From assembly GCA_900471605.1 (NCBI GenBank), contig UCEY01000027.1:30053-94052 (forward strand): 64,000 bases of DNA, in the 5' to 3' direction. Of the stretch, positions 44,988 through 54,667 are shown piece after piece; positions within the stretch are counted from its first letter, which is position 1, and every line of letters begins with the position of its first letter. The position numbers and the translations under genes were made by a program. This stretch comes from Hyphomicrobiales bacterium. GTDB lineage: Bacteria; Pseudomonadota; Alphaproteobacteria; Rhizobiales; Rhizobiaceae. A model generated the notes under the pieces. The model ran no database searches. It was given only the letters and a program-made list of their open reading frames with translations, and was not told the DNA's origin.

Positions 44988-47984
44988 TCAGCCGCCCAGC
45001 GCGTCTTCGAGGAAGGCTTCGAGCTGTGCGAGATGCTTCGACATCTGGCCCGTTGCAGGCGAGGCCGCTGCCGGCCGGCCCGTATAGCGGACGCGCTGAT
45101 ACTTGGCATCGATATGGGCCAGAACCCATTCCAGATACGGGTCGATGAACGACCATGCACCCATGTTCTTCGGTTCTTCCTGGCACCAGACCATTTCCGC
45201 GTTGCGGAAGCGGGACAGCTCGTTGATCAGGGCCTTGGCCGGGAACGGATAGAGCTGTTCGATGCGCAGCAGGTAGATGTCGTCGATGCCGCGCTTTTCG
45301 CGTTCTTCCAGAAGGTCGTAATAGACCTTGCCGGTGCAGAGCACGACGCGACGGATCTTGGCATCCTTCTGCAGCTTGATCGGACCGTCCTTGATGACCT
45401 CCGCATCGTCCCAGAGCAGGCGATGGAAGGAGGACTCGCCGGCCAGCTCGGCCAGCGTCGAGGTCGCCCGCTTGTGGCGCAGCAGGGACTTCGGCGTCAT
45501 CAGGATGAGCGGCTTGCGGAAGTCGCGCTTGGTCTGGCGGCGCAGGATGTGGAAGTAGTTCGCCGGCGTCGTGACGTTGGCGACCTGCATGTTGTCTTCG
45601 GCGCACATCTGCAGCCAGCGCTCGAGGCGAGCCGAAGAGTGTTCCGGACCCTGGCCTTCATAACCGTGCGGCAGCAGGCAGACGAGGCCGGACATGCGCA
45701 GCCACTTGCGTTCGCCCGACGAGATGAACTGGTCGAACACGACCTGCGCACCGTTGGCGAAATCGCCGAACTGGGCTTCCCACAGCGTCAGCGCGTTCGG
45801 GCGGGCCAGCGAATAACCGTATTCGAAGCCGAGAACCGCCTCTTCCGAAAGCATCGAGTTGATGACTTCGTAACGGGCCTGGGTCGGCGACAGGTTGGCG
45901 AGCGGGATGTAGCGCTCTTCGGTATCCTGATCGTAGAGGACCGAGTGACGCTGCGAGAAGGTGCCGCGTTCGCAATCCTGGCCCGACAGGCGGATCTTGG
46001 TACCCTCGACGGCGAGCGAGCCGAAAGCGAATGCTTCCGCCATCGCCCAGTCGATGCCTTCGCCGGTCTCGACCATCTGGGCGCGGTTTTCCATGAACCG
46101 CTTGATGGTGCGGTGCGCGTTGAAACCTTCCGGAATGGTCGACAGCTTACGGCCGATCTCCCGCAGTTCCTTCATCGGCACGGCGGTCTTGCCGCGGCGC
46201 TGTTCGTCGGCATTGTCGGCCGAACGCAGGCCCGACCACTGGCCGTCCAGCCAGTCGGCCTTGTTCGGCTTGTAGCTCTGGCCGGCCTCGAATTCGGTTT
46301 CAAGATGCGCGCGCCAGTCGGCCTTCATCTTCTCGAATTCGCCGTCGGTGACCAGACCTTCGGCGATCAGGCGGTCGGCATAGATCTGCGCGACCGTCTT
46401 GTGGGCGCGGATGACCTTGTACATCTTCGGCTGCGTGAACGCCGGCTCGTCGCCTTCGTTATGGCCGAAGCGGCGGTAGCAGAACATGTCGATGACGACA
46501 GGCTTGTGGAACTTCATCCGGTATTCGGTAGCGATCTTGGCGGCATAGGTGACCGCTTCCGGATCGTCGCCGTTGACGTGGAAGATCGGCGCCTCGATCA
46601 TCTTGGCGACGTCGGACGGATAGGGCGACGAACGCGAGAAGGCCGGGTTGGTGGTAAAGCCGATCTGGTTGTTGACGATGACGTGCATCGTGCCGGCGAC
46701 GCGGTGGCCGCGCAGACCGGAAAGGCCGAGGATTTCGGCAACGACGCCCTGGCCCGCAAACGCGGCATCGCCGTGCAGCAGGAGCGGCAGGACCTTGGAA
46801 CGTTCCTTCAGCGGAATGATGTCGCCATCCCAGGCCTTGGCAAGCATGTCCTGCTTGGCGCGGGCCTTGCCCATGACCACCGGGTTGACGATTTCCAGAT
46901 GCGACGGGTTCGCGGTCAGCGACAGGTGCACCTTGTTGCCGTCGAATTCGCGGTCGGAGGAAGCGCCGAGATGGTACTTCACGTCGCCCGAACCTTCGAC
47001 TTCGTCGGGCTTGAAGGAGCCGCCCTTGAACTCGTGGAAGATGGCGCGGTGCGGCTTGCCCATAACCTGCGAGAGCACGTTCAGGCGGCCGCGATGCGGC
47101 ATGCCGAGAACGACTTCTTCAAGGCCTTCCTGGCCGCCGCGCTTGATGATCTGTTCGAGCGCCGGGATCAGCGATTCACCGCCGTCGAGGCCGAAGCGCT
47201 TGGTACCCTTGAAACGGACGTCGAGGAACTGCTCGTAACCTTCCGCCTCGACCAGCTTCTGAAGGATGGCCTTCTTGCCGTTGGCGGTGAATTCGACGCC
47301 CTTGCCGGGGCCCTCGATCCGCTCCTGGATCCAGGACTTCTCTTCCGGATTGGAGATATGCATGAACTCGACACCGAGCGTCGAGCAATAGGTGCGCTCG
47401 AGGATCTCGATCATCTCGCGGACGGTCGCATATTCGAGGCCGAGCACGTTGTCGATGAAGATCTTGCGGTCGTAATCGGCTTCCGTGAAGCCGTAGGCCG
47501 TCGGCGAAAGCTCGTTATAGTCTTCCACCGGAGCGGCAAGGCCGAGAGGGTCCAGCTTGGCATGCAGATGGCCGCGCATGCGATAGGCGCGGATCATCAT
47601 GATGGCGCGAACCGAGTCCCGGGTCGCCTGCAGCACTTCTGCTTCGCTGACCGGCTTGCCGGTTGCGACGGCGGCGGCTTCCGCCTTCGCCTTGACCTTG
47701 GTTTCGATCGCCTTTTCGACGATCGGCCAGTTGCCGTCGAGCGCCGAGACCAGTTCGCCATTGGCCGCGATCGGCCAGTTCCTGCGCTGCCAGGAGGCTC
47801 CCTTGGCGGCCGCCTTCACATCATCCGGGTTGTCGGCGAGCGCCTTGAAGAAGGCCTGCCATTCCGGCGCGACGGATGTCGGGTCGTCTTCGTACCGGGC
47901 ATGCAGCTGCTCGATATAGGCCGCGTTCTGTCCGTCGAGGAAAGAGGTGATGAGGAACTGCTCGTTGGCTTCTTGCCGTGCCAT
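44988..47984 (-). CDS. sucA: 2-oxoglutarate dehydrogenase E1 component
   Basis: Thiamine-diphosphate-dependent decarboxylase that converts 2-oxoglutarate to succinyl-dihydrolipoyl-E2 and CO2. 998 residues, starting MARQEANEQFLITSFLDGQNA. It contains VVLGMPHRGRLNVL, SLTANPSHLEIVNPV, the ThDP motif GDAAFAGQGVV...NNQIGFTT, and the C-terminal pyrimidine-binding domain with LPHGYEGQGPEHSSARLER. The AGGAGG Shine-Dalgarno sequence is 25 bases upstream of the ATG, and a GC hairpin fills the distance (listed separately). The 238-bp spacer before it is unusually structured. Confidence 0.98.
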   Translation of the reverse strand: MARQEANEQFLITSFLDGQNAAYIEQLHARYEDDPTSVAPEWQAFFKALADNPDDVKAAAKGASWQRRNWPIAANGELVSALDGNWPIVEKAIETKVKAKAEAAAVATGKPVSEAEVLQATRDSVRAIMMIRAYRMRGHLHAKLDPLGLAAPVEDYNELSPTAYGFTEADYDRKIFIDNVLGLEYATVREMIEILERTYCSTLGVEFMHISNPEEKSWIQERIEGPGKGVEFTANGKKAILQKLVEAEGYEQFLDVRFKGTKRFGLDGGESLIPALEQIIKRGGQEGLEEVVLGMPHRGRLNVLSQVMGKPHRAIFHEFKGGSFKPDEVEGSGDVKYHLGASSDREFDGNKVHLSLTANPSHLEIVNPVVMGKARAKQDMLAKAWDGDIIPLKERSKVLPLLLHGDAAFAGQGVVAEILGLSGLRGHRVAGTMHVIVNNQIGFTTNPAFSRSSPYPSDVAKMIEAPIFHVNGDDPEAVTYAAKIATEYRMKFHKPVVIDMFCYRRFGHNEGDEPAFTQPKMYKVIRAHKTVAQIYADRLIAEGLVTDGEFEKMKADWRAHLETEFEAGQSYKPNKADWLDGQWSGLRSADNADEQRRGKTAVPMKELREIGRKLSTIPEGFNAHRTIKRFMENRAQMVETGEGIDWAMAEAFAFGSLAVEGTKIRLSGQDCERGTFSQRHSVLYDQDTEERYIPLANLSPTQARYEVINSMLSEEAVLGFEYGYSLARPNALTLWEAQFGDFANGAQVVFDQFISSGERKWLRMSGLVCLLPHGYEGQGPEHSSARLERWLQMCAEDNMQVANVTTPANYFHILRRQTKRDFRKPLILMTPKSLLRHKRATSTLAELAGESSFHRLLWDDAEVIKDGPIKLQKDAKIRRVVLCTGKVYYDLLEEREKRGIDDIYLLRIEQLYPFPAKALINELSRFRNAEMVWCQEEPKNMGAWSFIDPYLEWVLAHIDAKYQRVRYTGRPAAASPATGQMSKHLAQLEAFLEDALGG

Positions 47985-47992
47985 GGTTATCT

Positions 47993-48014
47993 GCGGGCGC
48001 CGCGCCCGCCTCCT
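47993..48014 (-). promoter_or_regulatory. Hairpin between Shine-Dalgarno sequence and start codon of sucA
   Basis: On the mRNA strand the order is AGGAGG (48014-48009), then stem GCGGGCG (48009-48003), a 3-base loop and CGCCCGC (47999-47993), then AGATAACC and the ATG at 47984. Linear spacing from the Shine-Dalgarno sequence to ATG is about 24 bases, too long, but with the hairpin folded the effective distance is about 8. The last G of AGGAGG is also the first base of the stem. Confidence 0.6.
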
Positions 48015-48027
48015 GACGTAATCGGAA

Positions 48028-48042
48028 CCGGAACACTTCCGG
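48028..48042. other. Perfect hairpin in the sucD-sucA spacer (CCGGAA-CAC-TTCCGG)
   Basis: Six-base perfect arms with a three-base loop, one of four hairpins in the 238-bp spacer. No U tract follows. Confidence 0.55.
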
Positions 48043-48077
48043 CCTCCGCATTTTCTTGGTCTTCGTCTTGATACCGA

Positions 48078-48092
48078 ACCGCCCTTGGCGGT
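48078..48092. other. Perfect hairpin in the sucD-sucA spacer (ACCGCC-CTT-GGCGGT)
   Basis: Six-base perfect arms with a three-base loop, 36 bp from the previous hairpin. No U tract follows. Confidence 0.55.
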
Positions 48093-48126
48093 CACGCGTC
48101 TTCAGAAACTGAGAGACGCAAAACAT

Positions 48127-48160
48127 GGACAGGCGAAGCAATATGACGGTTCGCCTGTCC
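48127..48160 (-). terminator. Terminator-like hairpin after sucD
   Basis: Perfect 11-bp arms GGACAGGCGAA (48127-48137) and TTCGCCTGTCC (48150-48160) with a 12-base loop, followed on the minus strand by ATGTTTTG. The T run is short, so it may attenuate rather than stop transcription from mdh-sucCD into sucA. Confidence 0.5.
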
Positions 48161-48222
48161 CAAGCTTGCCGGATCAATCGCCACCTATCTATCTAGGGGC
48201 GGCGAGTGTCCTTTATGTGGCG

Positions 48223-49128
48223 TCAGCCCTTGAGGACTTCAACCAAGGTCTTGCCGAGACGGGCCGGAGACGGCGACACCTTGATGCCTGCCGATTCCAT
48301 CGCGGCGATCTTCGATTCCGCATCGCCCTTGCCGCCGGAGACCACGGCACCGGCGTGACCCATGGTGCGGCCCTTCGGCGCGGTACGGCCGGCGATGAAG
48401 CCTGCCATCGGCTTCTTGCGGCCCTTCTTGGCTTCGTCCTTCAGGAACTGTGCCGCGTCTTCTTCCGCCGAGCCGCCGATTTCGCCGATCATGATGATCG
48501 AGGTCGTGGCGTCGTCCGCGAGGAACATTTCCAAGACGTCGATGAACTCGGTGCCCTTGACCGGGTCGCCGCCGATACCGACAGCGGTCGTCTGGCCGAG
48601 GCCTTCGTTCGAGGTCTGGAACACGGCTTCATAGGTCAGCGTGCCCGAGCGGGACACGATGCCGACCGAACCCTTGCGGAAGATCGAGCCCGGCATGATG
48701 CCGATCTTGCATTCTTCCGGCGTCAGGATGCCCGGGCAGTTGGGGCCGAGCAGGCGCGACTTGGAGCGGTCGAGGCGAGCCTTGACGCGGACCATGTCCA
48801 TGACCGGGATGCCTTCGGTGATGCAGGTGATGAACGGGACTTCGGCTTCGATCGCCTCGATGATCGCGTCCGCGGCACCTGCCGGCGGAACGTAGATCAC
48901 GGTCGCGTCGGCGCCGGTGCGCTCCCTGGCTTCGGCAACCGAGGTGAAGATCGGCAGCGACGTGCCGTCGACGCCGGACGACCACGATTCGCCGCCCTTC
49001 TTGGGATGAACGCCACCCACCATCTTGGTGCCGTAGTAGGCGAGCGCCTGCTCCGTATGGAAGGTGCCGGTCTTGCCGGTCAGGCCCTGGACGATGACCT
49101 TGGTGTCTTTATTGACGAGAATAGACAT
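48223..49128 (-). CDS. sucD: Succinyl-CoA synthetase alpha subunit
   Basis: Subunit that carries the phosphohistidine in the conversion of succinyl-CoA to succinate with formation of ATP or GTP. 301 residues starting [21 protein letters not shown]. CoA-binding Rossmann domain (about 1-125) and ligase domain; the active-site histidine is in [16 protein letters not shown] near residue 250. ATG 49128 with AAGGACCGG upstream; an upstream in-frame extension is not supported. It follows sucC by 19 bp. Confidence 0.97.
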   Translation of the reverse strand: MSILVNKDTKVIVQGLTGKTGTFHTEQALAYYGTKMVGGVHPKKGGESWSSGVDGTSLPIFTSVAEARERTGADATVIYVPPAGAADAIIEAIEAEVPFITCITEGIPVMDMVRVKARLDRSKSRLLGPNCPGILTPEECKIGIMPGSIFRKGSVGIVSRSGTLTYEAVFQTSNEGLGQTTAVGIGGDPVKGTEFIDVLEMFLADDATTSIIMIGEIGGSAEEDAAQFLKDEAKKGRKKPMAGFIAGRTAPKGRTMGHAGAVVSGGKGDAESKIAAMESAGIKVSPSPARLGKTLVEVLKG

Positions 49129-49147
49129 TGGTTCCGGTCCTTCCAGG

Positions 49148-50341
49148 TTAGGCTTGGATCGCCGCGACGATCTTCTTCGCCGCGTCGTCAAGGTCGTCAG
49201 CCGCCGTGATAGCGAGACCAGATTCGTTCAGGATCTTCTTGCCGAGCTCGACATTGGTGCCTTCGAGGCGCACGACGAGCGGAACTTTCAGGCCCACTTC
49301 CTGCACCGCCGCGACAACGCCTTCGGCGATGACGTCGCAGCGCATGATGCCGCCGAAGATGTTGACGAGGATGCCCTCGACCTTCGGGTCGGCGGTGATG
49401 ATCTTGAAGGCCGCAGCCACCTTCTCCTTGCCGGCGCCGCCGCCGACGTCGCAGAAGTTCGCCGGCTCCTTGCCGTAGAGCTTGATGATGTCCATCGTCG
49501 CCATCGCGAGACCGGCACCATTGACCATGCAGCCGATATTCCCGTCGAGAGCCACGTAGGCGAGGTCCCACTTGGAGGCTTCGATTTCCTTGGCGTCCTC
49601 TTCGGTCTCGTCGCGCAGCGCCTTGACGTCGTCGTGGCGGAACAGCGCATTGCCGTCGAAAGACATCTTGGCATCGAGAACGCGCAGGTGGCCGTTCTTC
49701 ATGACGATCAGCGGGTTGATCTCGAGAAGGGCCATGTCCTTCTCGTTGAAGGCCTTGTAGAGCAGCGGGAAGAGCGACTTGGCATCTTCGCCGGCAGCAC
49801 CGTCGAGTTCCAGGGCCTTGGAGATCGCAGCGACATCGGCAGCCGTGACGCCGGCTTCCGGATCGATGGCGATCGTATGGATCTTCTCAGGGGTATCATG
49901 GGCAACGGCTTCGATGTCCATGCCGCCTTCGGTCGAAACGACGAACGCGACGCGGCCGACGGAGCGGTCGACGAGCAGCGAGCAGTAAAGCTCGCGGGCG
50001 ATGTCGGCGCCGTCTTCGATATAGAGGCGGTTGACCTGCTTGCCTGCTTCACCGGTCTGAGCGGTCACCAGCGTGTTGCCGAGCATTTCCTTGGCATGCG
50101 CCTTGGCTTCCTCGATCGAGAAGGCCAGGCGAACGCCGCCCTTGGCGTCGGGGCCGAGTTCCTTGAACTTGCCCTTGCCGCGGCCGCCCGCATGGATCTG
50201 GCTCTTGACGACATAGAGCGGGCCGGGAAGCGACTTCGCAGCAGCTTCGGCTTCTTCAGCCTTCAGGATGGCTACGCCTTCCGCAACCGGCGCACCATAG
50301 CCCTTCAGCAGAGCCTTGGCCTGATATTCATGAATGTTCAT
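49148..50341 (-). CDS. sucC: Succinyl-CoA synthetase beta subunit
   Basis: ATP-grasp subunit of succinyl-CoA synthetase, 397 residues. It begins [22 protein letters not shown] and includes [13 protein letters not shown] (nucleotide binding), LEINPLIV (metal ligands) and the signature GSAGNLAM-equivalent region [18 protein letters not shown]. The GGAGKEKV and [17 protein letters not shown] segments of the CoA-ligase domain are intact. It lies 36 bp after mdh. Confidence 0.97.
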   Translation of the reverse strand: MNIHEYQAKALLKGYGAPVAEGVAILKAEEAEAAAKSLPGPLYVVKSQIHAGGRGKGKFKELGPDAKGGVRLAFSIEEAKAHAKEMLGNTLVTAQTGEAGKQVNRLYIEDGADIARELYCSLLVDRSVGRVAFVVSTEGGMDIEAVAHDTPEKIHTIAIDPEAGVTAADVAAISKALELDGAAGEDAKSLFPLLYKAFNEKDMALLEINPLIVMKNGHLRVLDAKMSFDGNALFRHDDVKALRDETEEDAKEIEASKWDLAYVALDGNIGCMVNGAGLAMATMDIIKLYGKEPANFCDVGGGAGKEKVAAAFKIITADPKVEGILVNIFGGIMRCDVIAEGVVAAVQEVGLKVPLVVRLEGTNVELGKKILNESGLAITAADDLDDAAKKIVAAIQA

Positions 50342-50377
50342 GGGTTTATCCCTGTTTCGATGACTTCGGCGCGCTGG

Positions 50378-51388
<1,011 letters not shown>

Positions 51389-51405
51389 CTACCCATGTGC
51401 CAGAC

Positions 51406-51434
51406 CGCATAGCGCCATCCGCTCAAAATGGCAA
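51406..51434 (-). promoter_or_regulatory. Candidate promoter of the mdh-suc array
   Basis: On the minus strand, TTGCCA (51434-51429) is separated by 17 bases from TATGCG (51411-51406), which puts a start site near 51399, about 60 bp upstream of mdh. Both hexamers are only partial matches. Confidence 0.4.
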
Positions 51435-51476
51435 TCGATTATTTTTGGCTCAAGTTTTTCAATCGGTTAGATGATC

Positions 51477-51502
51477 AAATTCTTACGTAAACGTAAGAAT
51501 TT
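51477..51502. promoter_or_regulatory. Perfect 26-bp palindrome upstream of mdh (AAATTCTTACG-TAAA-CGTAAGAATTT)
   Basis: Eleven-base perfect arms separated by TAAA, about 137-162 bp upstream of the mdh start and within 50 bp of the end of zapE. The core TTACG-N4-CGTAA has the size and symmetry of an operator for a dimeric regulator. It lacks a U tract and is AT-rich, which makes a terminator unlikely. Confidence 0.6.
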
Positions 51503-51523
51503 CTGTCACCAAACCGTTAAAAA

Positions 51524-52681
51524 TCAGCGTCGCTTTTCCTGATGCAGCGCGAGATAGTCGGGGCTGCGCATCTCGAAAAGACGCGAAACCGTGCGGTCGA
51601 ACTCGAAACCTTCCGTGCCTTTTCGCTCGAGCAGGATGTCCTCCGGCGCCGTGGCAGCGGAGACGTAGAGCCGCACCGTGTGGTCGTAGAGTGCATCGAC
51701 AAGATTGATGAGACGCTTGGTTTCGTTGCGCTTTTCCGGCCCGAGCTGCGGAACGTGCTCGACGAAGATGGCATCGAAGCGGTCGGCGAGCGCCAGATAG
51801 TCCGAGGCCCCGAGCGGCTTGCCGCAGATATCCTTGAAATCGAAACGCGCCGCGCGCCCTGCGGCCGAGGGCACATGAATGCTGCGGCCCTTCATCGGGA
51901 TCTCGGCAGGCGCCGCCTTCTTGCCGTCGGTTACCTGATGCCAGGCGGATTCCATCGCCGCATCGGCGCGGGCATCGAGCGGCGTCACATAGACCGGCAG
52001 GCTCGCAAGCTTCTGCATGCGATAATCGTTGGGCGAGTCGAGGGTAACCACGTCCACATAACGGTTGAGCAGCGCGATGAACGGCAGGAACAGCCCCCGG
52101 TTCAGTCCGTCCCTGTAGAGATCCTCCGGCGCAACGTTCGAGGTGGCGACAAGAACGCAGCCGAGCGAAAACAGCTCCGTGAACAGCCGCGCCAAAATCA
52201 TCGCGTCGGTGATGTCGGTGACCGAAAACTCGTCGAAGCAGAGAAGCTCCGCCTCGGCAAACAACGCGGCGGCGACAGGCGGCACGGGATCCGCCTGCTT
52301 GGTTTCGCCACGCTTCAGCTTCTGGCGGTGTTCGTGGATGCGGTTGTGCACGTCCGCCATGAATTCATGGAAATGCGCCCGGCGTTTTTTCTCGCTCGGC
52401 GCCTTCTTGAAGAACATGTCCATCAGCATGGTCTTGCCGCGACCGACGCTGCCATGCACGTAGAGACCGCGGATTTCGCGCGGCCGGCCGCTGCCCTTGG
52501 CGAAGAGCCAGCCGAGCGCGCTTTTCTTCTTGGCGGGTTTCGTCTCGCGCAGGCAGGTCAGAAGATGGTCGAGCTTGGCGGCGACCGCGAGCTGCGCCGT
52601 GTCGGCGATCAACGCGCCCGACACGGCAAGAGCCTTCAGCTCCTCACCGACGCTCGTCGTGTATTCGGGGATGGGTTCCAA
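51524..52681 (-). CDS. zapE: Cell division protein ZapE (AFG1-family ATPase)
   Basis: AAA+ ATPase of the AFG1/LACE1 family. In E. coli, ZapE binds FtsZ under stress and low oxygen; mitochondrial relatives act in protein quality control of respiratory complexes. 385 residues with Walker A GSVGRGKT (77-84), Walker B LLCFDEF (near 155), sensor-1 VLVATSN and a C-terminal arginine-rich helical part. The start is TTG 52681 with GAGGG seven bases upstream; no ATG lies near the expected N-terminus. It is 30 bp after the Omp19-like gene and upstream of mdh. Confidence 0.93.
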   Translation of the reverse strand: MEPIPEYTTSVGEELKALAVSGALIADTAQLAVAAKLDHLLTCLRETKPAKKKSALGWLFAKGSGRPREIRGLYVHGSVGRGKTMLMDMFFKKAPSEKKRRAHFHEFMADVHNRIHEHRQKLKRGETKQADPVPPVAAALFAEAELLCFDEFSVTDITDAMILARLFTELFSLGCVLVATSNVAPEDLYRDGLNRGLFLPFIALLNRYVDVVTLDSPNDYRMQKLASLPVYVTPLDARADAAMESAWHQVTDGKKAAPAEIPMKGRSIHVPSAAGRAARFDFKDICGKPLGASDYLALADRFDAIFVEHVPQLGPEKRNETKRLINLVDALYDHTVRLYVSAATAPEDILLERKGTEGFEFDRTVSRLFEMRSPDYLALHQEKRR

Positions 52682-52711
52682 CCGGACGCCCTCGAGACTG
52701 TGGGGGACCGC

Positions 52712-53254
52712 TTAGCGGCTGAGGCTGACCTGCTGGCCGGAATTCATCGTGCCGTCGAAGCGGTTCTCGGCGCTCTTGTAGACACGGCCGATCACGTCGC
52801 CGGCGCGGTTCTTGAACTGCACCATCTTGCCGGACACTTCCCAGGAGCCCATGGCGGTGAGTTCGCCGGCACAGCCGCGGGTACCGCCGCGCGAGCCGCC
52901 TCCGAGATTGGTGAGCGTCAGGAACATGTCGCAGGACGAGCCGCCATTGGACACACGCCAGTTGCCGACCATGGCTTCCTTCTTGACATCGAGCGCGCTC
53001 GCAGGCGGCGCGGCCGAATTGGCCGATGCCATGGCGGGATTTGCGCCGGGCGCGCTCGGAAACTGGGAAGCACCTGCGGTACCGGGAGGCGGCGGCAGCT
53101 GGCCGCCCTGAACGGACGGCACGGGCTGTGCCTGGAGCGGCGCGGGCTGAGAAGGCTGGGAGGGCAGATCGCTGTAAGGGCTATAGGAAGTCCGCTGGCA
53201 ACCGGCCAGCACCACGGCAAGAACAAGTCCCGTCGCCACATATCTGAACTGCAT
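52712..53254 (-). CDS. Outer-membrane lipoprotein with AprI/Inh-type protease inhibitor domain (Omp19-like)
   Basis: 180-residue lipoprotein. Signal peptide with lipobox VVLAGC (C19 in this numbering), a long Pro/Gln/Ala/Ser-rich linker (about 20-90) and a C-terminal Inh beta-barrel domain ([19 protein letters not shown] ... [15 protein letters not shown]) with its disulfide-forming cysteines. Brucella Omp19, which shares this layout, inhibits proteases. ATG 53254 is seven bases after AGGAG; ATG 53257 and GTG 53260 are alternatives. A good promoter lies just upstream. It is probably co-transcribed with zapE. Confidence 0.88.
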   Translation of the reverse strand: MQFRYVATGLVLAVVLAGCQRTSYSPYSDLPSQPSQPAPLQAQPVPSVQGGQLPPPPGTAGASQFPSAPGANPAMASANSAAPPASALDVKKEAMVGNWRVSNGGSSCDMFLTLTNLGGGSRGGTRGCAGELTAMGSWEVSGKMVQFKNRAGDVIGRVYKSAENRFDGTMNSGQQVSLSR

Positions 53255-53311
53255 CATCACACTCCTGCTTTCAGCCGGTACCCGCCACCGATGCCACTGA
53301 ATTGAGACCGA

Positions 53312-53339
53312 ATTATCGTAAACCGCTTTGGTTAATCAA
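53312..53339 (-). promoter_or_regulatory. Candidate promoter for the Omp19-like lipoprotein gene
   Basis: On the minus strand TTGATT (53339-53334), 16 bases, GATAAT (53317-53312). The predicted start near 53305 leaves a leader of about 50 bases before ATG 53254. Confidence 0.5.
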
Positions 53340-53428
53340 GTCGTACTGGAACATTTTGGCGGGCTCGATCGAGAAGATGGCAATGCGCTCGATCCCCGCC
53401 AGGACAGGGATCGACTGTCGAAAATGCC

Positions 53429-54208
53429 TCAGACGCGACGCTCGACCATCATCTTCTTGATTTCGGCGATCGCCTTGGCCGGGTTCAGGCCCTTCGGGCA
53501 GGTCTGGGCGCAGTTCATGATCGTGTGGCAGCGATAGAGCCGGAACGGATCCTCGAGATTGTCGAGGCGTTCGCCCTTGGCTTCGTCTCTGGAATCGATC
53601 AGCCAGCGATAGGCCTGCAGCAGCACGGCCGGACCGAGATAGCGGTCGCCGTTCCACCAGTAGCTCGGACAGGAGGTCGAGCAGCAGGCGCAGAGGATGC
53701 ATTCGTAGAGGCCGTCGAGCTTCTGGCGGTCCTCGTGGCTCTGTTTCCATTCCTTGGCCGGCTGCGGCGATACCGTCTTCAGCCACGGCTCGATCGAACG
53801 GTGCTGGGCGTAGAAGTTGGTGAGGTCGGGAATGAGATCCTTGACGACCGGCATATGCGGCAGCGGATAGACCTTTACCGTGCCCTTGATATCGTCCATG
53901 CCCTTGGTGCAGGCGAGCGTGTTGGTGCCGTCGATGTTCATGGCGCAGGAGCCGCAGATGCCTTCGCGGCAGGAGCGGCGCAGCGTCAGCGTCGGGTCGA
54001 TCTTGTTCTTGATGTAGAGCAGACCGTCGAGCACCATCGGGCCGCAATCGTCGACGTCGATATAGAAGGTATCGATGCTCGGATTTTTGCCGTCATCCGG
54101 GTTCCAGCGGTAGATGCGGAACTCACGGACATTCTTGGCGCCTGCCGGCTTCGGCCAGACCTTGCCTTCGGTCATCTGAGAGTTCTTGGGGAGAGCGAGT
54201 TCAACCAT
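53429..54208 (-). CDS. sdhB: Succinate dehydrogenase iron-sulfur subunit
   Basis: Carries the [2Fe-2S], [4Fe-4S] and [3Fe-4S] clusters that pass electrons from SdhA to ubiquinone in complex II. 259 residues: plant-type ferredoxin ligands in [22 protein letters not shown] and C-terminal cluster motifs [16 protein letters not shown] and [20 protein letters not shown] 54208 overlaps the end of the DUF3052 gene by 8 bp. Last gene of the sdh operon. Confidence 0.97.
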   Translation of the reverse strand: MVELALPKNSQMTEGKVWPKPAGAKNVREFRIYRWNPDDGKNPSIDTFYIDVDDCGPMVLDGLLYIKNKIDPTLTLRRSCREGICGSCAMNIDGTNTLACTKGMDDIKGTVKVYPLPHMPVVKDLIPDLTNFYAQHRSIEPWLKTVSPQPAKEWKQSHEDRQKLDGLYECILCACCSTSCPSYWWNGDRYLGPAVLLQAYRWLIDSRDEAKGERLDNLEDPFRLYRCHTIMNCAQTCPKGLNPAKAIAEIKKMMVERRV

Positions 54209-54665
54209 GCGACCTATCCGTTCTTTCCTTGCGCCGATCCTTGCGAATGACCAGCTTCAGCGCCGACCATATGTTGTCGACCGCGGCCACCTTGACATCC
54301 ACCAGATCGAGATCGAGAGCCGCCGTACGCACGACATCCTCGGTCACGTCCGTCCTAACCTTCGAAGCCTTCTTCGGCCAGGAGACCCAGATCATGCCAT
54401 CCGGCCTGATTCGGTCCTGAAGACCGGAAAGCTCGTTTTCAATCTCCGCCTTCATGATCGTGAAGGCGTGGATCGCATCATAAGCCTTGCCTGCCGCACG
54501 CATCGCTTCCCAGGAGGAAAACCGGTCGCAGGCGGCGAATTCAACCAGGGCTTCCAGCTCTTCCAGACTGTCCGGCAGCGCAACGAACGCTGCCGTCATC
54601 CCAGGCTTGAAACCCAGCTTCTTGACGAGCGGCGTTCCGGAATATCCCGCACCCGCCGCCGCCAT
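54201..54665 (-). CDS. DUF3052-family protein between sdhA and sdhB
   Basis: 154-residue soluble protein resembling DUF3052. The N-terminal [28 protein letters not shown] is the diagnostic start, and [15 protein letters not shown] with [34 protein letters not shown] forms the second half. The C-terminus is strongly basic. Members have no established function. ATG 54665 is two bases after the sdhA stop, and the 3' end overlaps sdhB by 8 bp, so the gene is inserted in, and translated with, the sdh operon. Confidence 0.85.
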   Translation of the reverse strand: MAAAGAGYSGTPLVKKLGFKPGMTAAFVALPDSLEELEALVEFAACDRFSSWEAMRAAGKAYDAIHAFTIMKAEIENELSGLQDRIRPDGMIWVSWPKKASKVRTDVTEDVVRTAALDLDLVDVKVAAVDNIWSALKLVIRKDRRKERTDRSHG

Positions 54666-54667
54666 GA

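Noticed and set aside
44595..48071. 1158-codon plus-strand frame opposite sucA
   Set aside because: It is antisense shadow; sucA is complete and conserved, and the frame has no recognisable domain.
53390..53413. CGATCCC / GGGATCG inverted repeat after sdhB as terminator
   Set aside because: The stem is only 7 bp with a 10-base loop and no U tract on the transcribed strand.
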